Shown piece after piece: positions 33,618-44,115 of a stretch of 64,000 nucleotides of DNA; positions within the stretch are counted from its first letter, which is position 1; every line of letters begins with the position of its first letter. Made by a program: the position numbers and the translations under genes. The notes under the pieces were generated by a model. It was given only the letters and a program-made list of their open reading frames with translations, was not told where the DNA came from and searched no databases. The stretch covers positions 75,697,012-75,761,011 of the forward strand of contig JAOWCC010000577.1 of assembly GCA_030867875.1 (NCBI GenBank), in the 5' to 3' direction. Origin of the DNA: Actinernus sp. WN-2022. Taxonomy: Eukaryota; Cnidaria; Anthozoa; Actiniaria; Actinernidae.

Positions 33618-35831
33618 ATATTAAACTCAACACTCGCTCCAAATCATACATTTGCAACAAAAACTTGTAATACTTTCTCTGTTCACTGTGAATTTTTATG
33701 GAGTTATAAGACCTGAAAATATTTTTAGAGGTCAAGTCAAACGTCAGTTGACCCTGTGTTGTGTAATGTGAAGAACTGTTTTTCTCTGTAATAGGGGCAT
33801 TGCATTGTATTTGAGTCATGATATAATTTAAACTTTGAACTCTAAATTAATGAAAACTACCTAGTACAACACTTATTACCATTTTCGTTGAGGTGTGACC
33901 CTGGTAGTTTACAATTTTCATCTGTAAAATTTGATCCAGCTGGCCATCAACCAATAAAAACATGTGCAACCTTACTAGAATTAATAAGTCTACATGTACA
34001 TGTAGGTGCCATGCATTTGAAAGCTTTGTTTGAGACAAAACTCAGTGTTTGATTGATGGTCGTGGCTAAATTGATTTTTACAGACAATTAGATTTGAAAC
34101 CTCCAGCTCTCCCTGGAGCTCTGGTACTGTCTACTTTTCGTTTGTTGGCAGCTATATTTCCTCCATCTGACTTTTGAAATTGGACTCTTGTATTTTTGCA
34201 GCTGCTTACTCTGTTTGTGTTTACCACTGAGCCTGTTGAGGATTTACAGCCTAATGCCTAAGGTCCACTTTACTTTTGACTCCACTAAAAATTAGTAATT
34301 AAAGCATTAAAATGCAGGTAAATTATTTATTTGACGAGGGTAACTATTGGGCTTAATAGTAAACAATGTCATGGACCCAATGTGCCATCATTAGCATGCT
34401 CCACTATCTCAAATATAATATTTAATTTGGCAAAAAATTAGGATGTTTGAAATGAGTTTAAGTCAGTCTGTTGTGCATTTGTCAAATTCAGTTCAATTCA
34501 AATCTTTTAAGACCAGAGCTAGTTATGACCTTTAGCACTGTTGTATTGTTTGAGTTCAATTATACATGTACTTGTATATAAACTATATTTGTTTTATTTC
34601 TAGTAAAATGAAGATACATTTTAAACAAATATTTCAATGTTATTGAATGCATGAATATCCAACAGCTCCCTACTTGATATCACAATGATATCTGTACTTC
34701 AAGGGAAACGCGATAAAGAAAGTTATATAACTTCAAAGCAAAGTTATAAATATTTCCTGTAGTGTAAATACCCAAGGTATATAACAAAAAAATAGAGATC
34801 GGATTGCTTGTTGGCTGGAAATCAAGCTCGGATTTCTTCTGTTGTCATGACAATGGCGGCAGTCGCTCGATCATAAGCAAAGTTCGACTGGTGATTTCAA
34901 CGCTTTGGCAAGTGAATTTTTCCAGATCGTTATTGTCATTATCTAAACCAATCATTGTACTATTCGAAACTGACCATAGTAACTCAAAATCGACAAACAA
35001 TGCCGCTTGGTGGGACTCGAACAATCCTATGCTTCGCACAATTTTCTATTTTCGTGCATCCCGCGGGACTATCCCGCGGGATTTTCCCGTGGAAAATTCT
35101 CTTACAATAATCCAAATTTAGACAGCATTACCTTATATAGATTTTCCTCAGGGGGTGTGTGAGTAAAACCATGGTAAAATTCAATATGGCGGACCAGGTG
35201 GCAGGTTAAATCTTCGAAAACAGACGTTTTTCTGAGCAGAACGTCGGGCGCGTGCCTCGTTTTCTGAGTTCCACAAGAATGGTAACGGTCGCATTCATGT
35301 CGGAGGACTTTTTCCCGGAAAATAACCAAAAAACCCCGCAAGAAAAACCTGTCTTTTTGGATTCGATCTTTGATATGTTGGAGAGAAACACTCAAACTTT
35401 CGAAATCGAGCGTGGCAAATATTCCCAAGTGCTGTCCTGATGAACGGCTACAAGGAGTTTGACGGATTTTAGGTAAGATTGTCGAATTCCTTCACGTTCG
35501 TAAATGGTCCGCAGGTTTTTAGAATTGAAAAAACCCCGCACTTGGATTTCATTTTTTCTGTTTAGTTCTTGCAATTAAAGAAATATTGACCACTTTAGTT
35601 TTGTAATCGAGCGCGGCAAAACGTCAATTCGTTCGTTTATAACGGCTACAGTGGAAAAACTCTTTATTCGTGATCATTCTGAAAGAAATTTGAAAGTCAG
35701 ATATTCGGCTCAAAGTCAGAAAGTGACAAATTTATTGCGCATGCGCGAGCGCCATTTCTGGCAATGAGGTTGTCAGGCCAGGGATAGTAAATAATGCTGG
35801 GTCTGTTTTCTCTAAACAACGAGGTTTTAAA

Positions 35832-35999
35832 ATGGCATCCCTAAATGTTGTCAGTTTAACTAAACATGTCGACGAGATCCGCCTCATATTAGCAAACCGA
35901 GAGCTCGATATTCTAGCTCGAAATGAGACCCGACTAGATAAATCAATCTCGAACGGTGTTGTTAGTATTGACGGTATGAAATCGTCCGTCTTGATAGAA
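35832..35999 (+). pseudogene. CR1-like LINE endonuclease fragment (copy 2)
   Basis: Identical to the fragment at 32043-32210 because it lies in the duplicated segment. See that entry for the motifs. Confidence 0.6.
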
Positions 36000-36043
36000 A
36001 TCGACTTGGCGGTGGCGTATGTATATACGTTAGGAAAACCATT

Positions 36044-36539
36044 GGACCATTTCAGTTTTGTCTTTTCCATTTGACATAACGTAGTTGGATCATTCGTCTT
36101 TTGTATTGATCATTTGAGAATTTGTTGGATCATTTCGACAGCGGCAGTTGGATCGTTTGTGTTTAGGTTGGATCATTTCGGTTTTGTCTTTTCCATTTGA
36201 CATAATAGAGTTGGATCATTCGTATTTCGTATTGATCATTTGACCATTAGTTGGATCATTTCGACAGCGGCAGTTGGATCGTTTGTGTTTAGGTTGGATC
36301 ATTCGTCTTTTGTATTGATCATTTGAGAATTAGTTGGATAATTTCGACAGCGGCAGTTGGATCGTTTGTGTTTAGGTTGGATCATTTCAGTTTTGTCTTT
36401 TCCATTCGACATAGGGGAGTTGGATCATTCTTCTTTTGTATTGATCATTTGAGAATTAGTTGGATCATTTCGACAGCGGCAGTTGGACCGTTTGTGTTTA
36501 TGTTGGATCATTCGTCTTTTGTATTGATCGTTTGGCTGT
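36044..36539. repeat. Minisatellite (copy 2)
   Basis: Second copy of the TTGGATCATT array at 32255-32750, with the same unit order. Confidence 0.75.
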
Positions 36540-37719
36540 TCTGTATTTTCGGTGGTAACGGCCGCCCATACGTATGAACCGGGTAGCATTTACAACTTAT
36601 TTCGTACTTCATTAGTCATGTTTACCACCAGAAAAGTGTACTATACTACATGGGATTAGTAGTTTTTCGCATTCTCTTTCACACTCATTGTTCGACTTTC
36701 CCGTAAAAACTGTACTAACGCTTTCGTTTTAGGGGAAATAAATCGCTTCGCCATCATGCGACCAGCTGTGGCGCATCAGTACTTTCGAACACACTCACTA
36801 CAATTAGAACTTCAATACTAGATCATGACTCATATCTGCGTATTCAAATGTTCTGTTTATCATCACCATAATTGTTTTCTTATATGAATAACATATTTCA
36901 CACATCTGAACAGCTTAAGATATAAAATTCCGCTTTTTAAACGTGATTTCAATTGTTTGGTATCTCAGACAATCGAACGCAAAACCTCATAAAAAAACTA
37001 GGGTGTAATTTGAAAAAAAAAGCGAGGCATGAGAAAATTTATGGCTTTGTCCCCCTCCCCTCCCCCGACCTGTGCAATGTTGTGTTTAAGAAGCAGAATT
37101 TTGCGTCAAACCCACACCCGACCAACATTGTATCGGGGGGGGGGGGGGGGGGGGAGAGGGGAAGTGAAAAGAATGACCATTGATCACCCTAAAATTATTT
37201 AAAAATGAAATGCAGCGTCACGTTGTTGTAATTTTATCATTAGTTTTGCGTCTAATGTGTTGTTCAGAAATTTTGTGAAATTTGATTTAAAACCTCTTCG
37301 TAGAAACTGTAACAATAGCATACAAATATATTTTCTATTCACCAAGAAAATGTGATTGAACAGCTTGCATAATAGAGCTCGGTATTTATAACATTATTAC
37401 TGCAAAGCCTTTTTACTATGATGCGAAAATTAACTTTCATTGATCTAATTTTTTTAGGACAAGCATGAACAAAAGTAATGGAAGGGAAAGACCAAGTTTC
37501 CAAAGTTAGAAAAGTTGAGGAAATACTGGAGAAAGTGTTCTTCCTTGGGGTCAACAAGGACAACTTGTGTCTTGTTCGATGTCCAAACTTCAGGGGCATT
37601 TGTGGCTGACATGGTAAGCCTTTGTATAGTTTAAAGGGCAGGTTTCAGTTTTAAAAGCTCAATAATATCTGATGCAGTTACAGGACATTTTCTAAAAGTA
37701 TTTTCTAAAAATCATCACT

Positions 37720-39431
37720 CTAGTGACAATAGAGTTTTCAAAAGATATCGGAACAAAGAGTAGCGTGAAAAGCGAAATCTCGGAAAAAGGAAAGACACTT
37801 GGTCCCAAGAGAAGTTTAAGTCTCCCCCCAAAAAAGGGGGGAATTGTTAGTCTCAGTGATCTTCCCCGAAACGAGAGACAGGCAAAGTACATATATGCGG
37901 AAAAGAGAGGATGAAGAACAATGGGCCATCCAAAGACCCACTAGCCTCTGTGCTAGAAATGCAGAGAGCATGTTCTCCGGTTTCATACGCGAAGTTACAT
38001 GCAATGATCTTCCAACCGTTGTGCTGTTTACTGATAGACAAATCAACAACATTGTCAAGTTCTGTTGTCAGAGCAAGGCAAATCGAGTATCAGAACTCAG
38101 AGTTGATGCGCCTTTCCAACTTTCCCCATTCTATCTATTGGTCACGAGTTTTAGAAACACATTACTGAGAGTGAGCAGGCCAAACCATCATCCAAGTTTC
38201 TCGGGCCTACAATGATCCGAATGACGAAAGACAAATACACTTATCTCTCATTTGTTCATCAGCTTATTCTTTATTCTTAGTATCTTCATGCCACCGTTTC
38301 CAAAGATCAAGTCCACTCTTGGGTTACCGACACAGCAAAAGAAATGTTGAAGATAAATAAATGCCAAAAACTTGGTCTCTCTCTCTGCAGCTCACAAAGC
38401 AGATGACTGGCAACATCTGCCAAGAGAGCAGTGGTCTGGTTTACACCTCGTCCGAAGCTGAGTTTGACGATAGAGCCAAACGGCTAATGACGAAATGGGA
38501 TGAATTGAAAAGGTCTGTCCGGATCCTGTGGCCTATAGAAAGTGCAAGTCATTCAATCACTTAGTGGCTTCTAAGCCACGTCAGTCCTCTATGCCGCCTA
38601 GTGTCAGTGATCAGATCGATGATATCTCCACAGATGTCCACCTCTCAGCACTCAACGTACACTTCTCCAGTGAGGAGCAAGCTGCATTTGTGGAGACAGC
38701 AAGAGCCGTGCTTCTAAATAAAGGTTTCCGAGAGGTTTTCCAAGGAGGGGCGTTCTTCCTCGACAGTGGGAACGCCCTCCACATCAGGTGCAGTGCTTGA
38801 AAAGTATAAATGCACTTGTTTTTGCGGATACTATGACAGAAACCACTTCTGTCACCATGCACTGGCTGTTGCCATGCAATTATAAAAGACGGAGAACATG
38901 TTATCTCAATTCAAGGGAAGGAGCCTTACAAGTTTCAGCACAAGCATTGCCTCGCATTCCATGGGAAAGAAAGGCTCTACACGTAAGTGAGCTATCGGTG
39001 AGACTTGCCATTTGTCCGCTGCCGCTGCACAGGAAACAGAGTCAAGTAGCAGCCAGCTTGTCTCTGAGCAAGTTAATCCCACTACAATTGTCATTAGAAA
39101 TCAACCGAGACCATGTGATCCGACGCCAACTGCACCATTCGTCTTGAAGACCATCTCGGCTAGATTACGGAAATGTTCAGGGTGTCAGAGGAAAATAAAT
39201 TTCACAATTGATGGCTTCGAGGCCAACACAGGCAAGGTGCTATGCCTGGGACAGTTTGAATGTTACAACATTGATAATAAAGATACCAGAGCGTGGCAAT
39301 CAGCAACGGGAACGCAACATTATCATTTAAACCCAGTGTGCTGTAACACAGAAGCGTCTGGGTTCCGAATAACGCCAGGCACTGTGGCTCTCACCAGCGA
39401 CATCCAACGGTTACTGACCGAGGGATTTTAA
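37720..39431 (+). pseudogene. SWIM-finger, MULE-like transposase-family pseudogene
   Basis: Plus-strand pieces in shifting frames can be followed: LSDLPRNERQAKYIYAEKR, then DLPTVVLFTDRQINNIVKFC, then FYLLVTSFRNTLLRV (a beta-strand region of a DDE/RNase H-like domain). These are followed by TSSEAEFDDRAKRLM, and then a SWIM zinc finger at about 38800-38880 (KCTCFCGYYDRNHFCHHALA, a CxC...CxH pattern). Last is a Cys/His-rich C-terminus (RKCSGC and HYHLNPVCC). MULE-type transposases carry a DDE core followed by a SWIM finger, which fits this order. At least six frameshifts and stops break it. It could instead derive from a host gene family amplified in cnidarians. Confidence 0.5.
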
Positions 39432-40888
39432 CAGTCACGTTCTAGTCTGCAAAGTCTGCACAGGTTTTTTGTATATACTTTGCTCGCATACTCTGTTAAA
39501 TTTACTAACCTGCGTGCGCAATTGTTCGTATCAAGAGGAAATGAGGTAAAAGAAAGTTGTCCCATATTGTTTTGCTCTCATGCTCTGGTAATTTGTGGTT
39601 CTATTTAAAAAAAATCCTATTTTTGAAATAGATTTCAGTTTGTAATGCCTCGGGCAGGTCGAGGTGTTGTTACGGAAACGAGCTAAACTTAACTCACTCT
39701 GGTCTGAAAACAGATTCATTGAAAGTATCATGGCGGACGGTGATTCTGGTCATTACCTTATTTTCTCTGGCTTGTATTCATTTAATTAAGTGCTTAATAG
39801 TTAGCAAAAACACACTTTTATTTAGTTACTGTTAGCAAGCTTAAAGATCTATAACTATGAACGTTTTACAGTCGGCCTAGTAACTTGCTGTTTTCGATTT
39901 CATGCAACAGGTTTGTTTAAATATACTAATTTAACTTAGGTCCAGTTCAAATGCTGTACTATTCATGAGCCATTCCGGGTTGGTCTGCTTACTTCGACTC
40001 TCTTGTGCATGGCTCGCAATAACCAATATTGTTATTTTGTACCCATCCAGGGGTGCCTTCACTGCATATAACTTTACAACATTTCTCGCAAATCGGCATA
40101 AGACAGCCAAGTCAGCTCAAATTTGTGTTTAGTACGGCATATCAGGGTGCCCCAAAAATATCACGGCAAAAGTTTGTAAGAACTTCAGCGCAAATTCCAC
40201 GGCAAAATTAGTGAACTTCATGGCAAAAGTTTGAAGACATCTATCACGGCAAAAGCATTAGACTTTCCTTGCTTACATATGCATTTGTTGTATTGTACTT
40301 TGGTTGTTTATGACGTTTTTGAGCAATTTAGGCTGAATTTGATAGTTTTGAAAATTTTATTTTTTATTTTTCCAATTACTCTTCATACTACACTTTATTA
40401 TTCAGTGACATGTTTCGGCTATAAAGTCACGTCTGCGTGTTGTTTATTCGCCGTTGAGTTTCGCTGTTCCTAATAATAAAGACTTCCTTGGGAGCATTGT
40501 CAAATGATTTCATTTACAAGTCTAATTTTACGCCACTGAAATTAAATGTGCGTTGTCGGTCGATCTTTCATATATTCTCATTTTGTATGCTCATCTGATG
40601 CTGCTGATTGAAAAAACACGTGTGATTTATTTCATATGTAGTCTTGATCTGCCATGACCTGATTGCCTGTATATTATATTATTGAATGTAGATACAAAAC
40701 ATAGGCTTTTATTCTCCTGGGAGTTAACATGACCGAAGCATGATAAAAGCCCATGCCTGAATAGTGTAAGAACGTTAAAGAATGTTAACAACGAGTATAC
40801 AAGTTTCACTTTGAGATTTACTAATGTAGGTCTTTTCTTGGAATCTGCCAAAAAGTAAAAACGAGTCAGTCCTACTCTTAATTCGTAG
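39432..40888. other. Intergenic stretch, no gene seen
   Basis: AT-rich. A short phrase 'CACGGCAAAAG' recurs a few times near 40150-40260. No coding region is supported. Confidence 0.4.
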
Positions 40889-40975
40889 GGGGACCTGAAA
40901 CAATCATACGGGCTGATCAAAACCAGGATCTGGCTAACATACATATCGAATTGGAATTTAGCGTTTTGGTTTTGG
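40889..40975 (-). mobile_element. SINE 3' fragment
   Basis: ACCTGAAACAATCATACGGG to 'TCGAATTGGAATTTAGCG' matches the 3' body of the SINE at 24895-25178 in the same orientation. The tRNA head is absent. Confidence 0.65.
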
Positions 40976-40979
40976 AAAA

Positions 40980-41420
40980 CCCTTACGTTATACCATACAT
41001 TAAAAACTCTAACCGTCAATAATAGGTGCTCACTAATTTAGGGTTCTTTAGGGCTTAAATAACTAAAGAACAAAGAAATATAATGCTTATTAAATGTTTC
41101 TGTGAATTAATCCAAACCCTTACCCTACATTAAAAAAAACCTAACCGTCCGGCAACAACGGGTGCTCACTAATTTTGGGTTCTTTTGGGCTAATTGCTAA
41201 ACAACAGAAATATAATGCTTCTTAACTCTCTTTTTTTTTAATTAATCCAAACCCTTATTCTACACGAAAAAAACCTAAACATCAACAATGGCTGCTCAGT
41301 ACTTTAGGGTTGTTTAGGGCACTAAATAAATAACACAGAAATATAATACTTCGTAAATGTTCCTGTGAACTGATCCAAACCCTTACTCTACATTAAAAAA
41401 AATCCTAACCATGAAAAATT
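40980..41420. repeat. ~120-bp tandem repeats related to the BEN-intron transposon
   Basis: About four units carry 'CTCACTAATTTAGGGTTCTT', 'ACAGAAATATAAT' and 'TCCAAACCCTTA'. The same unit occurs in the core of the element at 12575-13874 (near 13320-13640). A short GATCTAGGTTGAATCAATTT follows at about 41480, resembling that element's sub-terminal motif. Confidence 0.65.
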
Positions 41421-41943
41421 ACCTACATGTGGTTGAAAAAATATTTGAAGAAAACATTACTTGAAACAAGCATCAAATTGATCTAGGTTGAATCAATTTT
41501 GGCAAGCACTGGGGGACTCAAGCCGGTTACAACGGGTAGGCACTGTGACTAAGTTATTATATTATATTGAACCAGTTTGATTTTGTAAATGATCACTGCA
41601 TTATATATTATGGTTCTTGCTAGCAATAACTTCATTGGTATTTGTTGATGTATTTTGCGCGCAAAGTTACTCATCAGGGTAGAAATCGCTTCTTTAGGGA
41701 CCAGTCATTATTTATTATTTTTCGCCTTGGGGGGGGGGGGGGGGGGGGGGTTTGAGAGGGAATCCATTTTTTTGGGAAGAGCATGAGGGAAACACTCAGA
41801 TTTGATGAGAAAAGAGGGAGGATCATAAGAAATTGACTGAAAATTTCGATCACATCAGAATGGCTTACTTACTTACTCGCGGACTTGAAGCCATATATTA
41901 AAAATATTGTTGGTTTCATGTGACGTCATCAAAAATCTAAACT

Positions 41944-42545
41944 TTAAAGTGCCACTACGACGAAAATTTACCATTTCGATTTGCCACTTTTTCAGTGTCT
42001 ATAGGTCAATCAATATTAGAAATATCCGAAATAGTAAAAAATATTCCCAAATGGGCATCTTAAACCACAAATTTTAGGAGAGTTTACCGGTAAAATCCTG
42101 TCCGCCATTGCTGGAAGCCGTGCCCTTTGTTCAGCTTTAAACACAGGTTTATTCACCGGAAGTGATGTCATACACTTAACACGACAACCTCGTGGCGCGA
42201 AATAGCGTGCATAAAAAAGTAGCCAACCTCGCAAAGATAAATATAACTTTCTTCTTATGTACGTGAAGACGTTTTTAGTAGAAATATGCCTCCAGGCGTT
42301 GTGTTCTGCAGGCGAGCGTTAAGTGTATGACATCATTTCCGGTGAATGAACCTTTGTTTAAAGCTGAACAAAGGGCACGGCTTCCAGTAATGGCGGACGT
42401 GTAGATTCGATATTCGGAGCTAAAAAAATAAGACTTCCTGTCGTTGTATCGAAAAACAATTTGAACTGGTAATAATATATGAACTCTACTTTATGGATAT
42501 GCAAAAACATTGATATGTCAAAATTTGATCGTAGGGGCACTTTAA
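41944..42545. mobile_element. TTAA-flanked MITE, copy B (piggyBac-like)
   Basis: TTAA at 41944-41947 and 42542-42545 with ends AGTGCCACTAC / GTAGGGGCACT. Internal inverted arms (about 42092-42182 and 42318-42405) make most of it a fold-back. It is the same family as the copy at 21073-21657. Poly-G at 41731-41750 lies just outside. Confidence 0.72.
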
Positions 42546-42679
42546 GTCCTCCGAAGCTGTTCTTTGTATATATATACTAGACATCGATAATAAAAGTCTA
42601 CACAGAATATTTCACGTCGATAGGGTGTATTGTTCCTGAGTAAATAAATTTTCCGGAAGCCATACAAATCCATCTAATT

Positions 42680-42970
42680 GTGCTAAATTCTTTTTTTAAC
42701 TCGATTATTGAAACCACCCAAGAAAAAATATGGCAACAAGCTGCAACCTCAAAAATACGGGGCAACATCTTTGATGTGCTCTTCGAGGGGGCTGGAGTAA
42801 TGAACTTCAGGAGCCCTTTTCATCTTCCGAGAAGCATTCAGCAAATCAAGTATGAAAGGGGAAAGCTACGCAAGAAATCTGATACAGACGAAATGGCTAC
42901 TCTATTGAGAAGAAGTTCATTCGTAACTTACAGTGGACTCTATTTCCATGCTGGAAAATGTCTGAAGTGA
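42680..42970 (+). CDS. Unidentified open frame
   Basis: An open frame of 96 codons with no ATG at its 5' end (the first codon is GTG). It contains ATSKIRGNIFDVLFEGAG and FHLPRSIQQIKYERGKLRKK. The composition looks protein-like (amphipathic, basic), and it may be one exon of a transposon or host gene. No family is recognised. The next feature downstream is the start of a Tx1-like LINE. Confidence 0.25.
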   Translation: MLNSFFNSIIETTQEKIWQQAATSKIRGNIFDVLFEGAGVMNFRSPFHLPRSIQQIKYERGKLRKKSDTDEMATLLRRSSFVTYSGLYFHAGKCLK

Positions 42971-43019
42971 CCCATTTTTAAGTACTGAATAAATACCTGT
43001 TATTTCCAATAATGAACGC

Positions 43020-43628
43020 TGTCGTACCTAACAAACAAATTGTCTTCTGAAGAACTTGCTGATGCACATATTGAAAAACAAAGAAACCGACCTTCCTCAC
43101 CATACAGTCATGGTTGGACACAGGGAAGGAGAAAATAAAGAGAATCTAAATTGAACACGGGGTAAACAAAGTGAAAAGAAAACGTTAGTACAAACGGAAA
43201 TTGGAGAAGCAATTACGAAATACCATGAGAAAACTAGAGACTCAAAATAGAGAGAGAGACATTTAATGAAACGGTTCAATGATCTAAAAACTAAACTGAA
43301 AGAATTCGAATTAGAAGAAATACGGGATGGAATCATTCAAGCGCGAGCGCAGTGGAGCGAGGAGGAAGAAAATTCCACGCATTATTTCACGTCATTAGAA
43401 AAAATACGGGCAAAACGAAAGCTCATAAGAGCCATTAGAACTCAAGAAGGCAATGTCGTGACAGATATAGGTCAAATGTTAGACGAACACGTCCGCTTCT
43501 ACGAGATTCTGTATGCTGCAGAACAGGTAGAGGAAACCAAACAAGACGAAATTCTTAGTAACCTAGAACGAAAACTAAGTAAAACAAAGCCAGTGACAAA
43601 TGTGAAGGAGTGTTTACACTAACAGAGT
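43020..43628 (+). mobile_element. Tx1/L1-like LINE, part 1 (left of the Polinton)
   Basis: The region between endonuclease and RT of a Tx1/L1-like ORF2: QARAQWSEEEENSTHYFTSL, KLIRAIRTQEGNVVTDIGQM and FYEILYAAEQ, open from 43266 to 43622. It stops at the Polinton border. The coding similarity resumes at 56342 with GLPIKFYQTF-type sequence, which shows the LINE was split by the insertion. Confidence 0.75.
43618..43628. repeat. Left flanking direct repeat of the Polinton (TSD)
   Basis: ACTAACAGAGT recurs at 56342-56352. Polintons usually make 6-bp target duplications, which would fit inside this 11-bp match. Confidence 0.65.
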
Positions 43629-43745
43629 AGTATGAACAGTGGGCATCCTGGTACACCTTCGTCTGAACTGCGCGGTTCGGGCCCAGAGGCCACTCACCCC
43701 ACAGTTCAGACTCGCTTTGCCATAACGCCCCACTGTTCATACTAC
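43627..43745. repeat. Imperfect terminal palindrome at the left Polinton end
   Basis: AGTAGTATGAACAGTGGG (43627-43644) is the exact reverse complement of 43728-43745, and GTCTGAACTG (43661-43670) pairs with CAGTTCAGAC (43702-43711). The region between these paired blocks is poorly matched. The right end of the element carries only one arm. Confidence 0.75.
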
Positions 43746-43817
43746 TATATACGGGGTTGCACCATATTTCGAGCTTCGAGTTTTCTCATTTCGTATACAC
43801 CCATTTAGACAAGCAGC
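43675..43817. repeat. Polinton terminal inverted repeat, left
   Basis: 143 bp, essentially identical to the reverse complement of 56201-56343 (GTTCGGGCCCAGAGGCCACT ... AGACAAGCAGC). The zinc-finger gene starts 20 bp inside it. Confidence 0.88.
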
Positions 43818-43836
43818 TCTAATGGTAATATACACA

Positions 43837-44046
43837 ATGGAATGCGAAGCCTGTGGCAGGACTTTTAATAGGAAGGGTAACTTAAAGCGCCATCTAGAGA
43901 AGCGTAAGACTCCTTGCGTTAAAGTTCCGAAGCAATACATTTGTGAGAATTGTGGAGGAGAGCTAAGCTGTTACTTTGCTTTGTGGAGACATAAGAAGAA
44001 TAACTGCCCCACCTACCACCCCAACCCTATCATTAACGAAAATTAG
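43837..44046 (+). CDS. Small two-finger C2H2 protein of the Polinton
   Basis: 69 codons from ATG 43837 (an in-frame ATG at 43822 would add five). The first finger is CEACGRTFNRKGNLKRHLEK, a canonical C2H2 with a Cys in place of the last His (KTPC). The second is CENCGGELSCYFALWRHKKN, also ending in Cys. Both finger helices contain basic residues suited to DNA contact. It is the first gene inside the left terminal repeat and is followed by the polymerase 70 bp downstream. It could bind the element's ends or promoter, which is inference from position only. It is intact. Confidence 0.7.
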   Translation: MECEACGRTFNRKGNLKRHLEKRKTPCVKVPKQYICENCGGELSCYFALWRHKKNNCPTYHPNPIINEN

Positions 44047-44115
44047 ACACGCGCATGTACTCCATATGATATATACCATTTAGACAATAGCTCCACTATA
44101 ATATACCGAACCAAT

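Larger units (their letters stand above)
33618..37394. repeat. Tandem segmental duplication, copy 2 (3,777 bp)
   Basis: Near-identical to 29829-33599. Its poly-G tract (from 37135) is six bases longer than in copy 1. The sequence leaves the repeat after 37394. Copy 2 carries the same endonuclease fragment and minisatellite. Confidence 0.9.
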
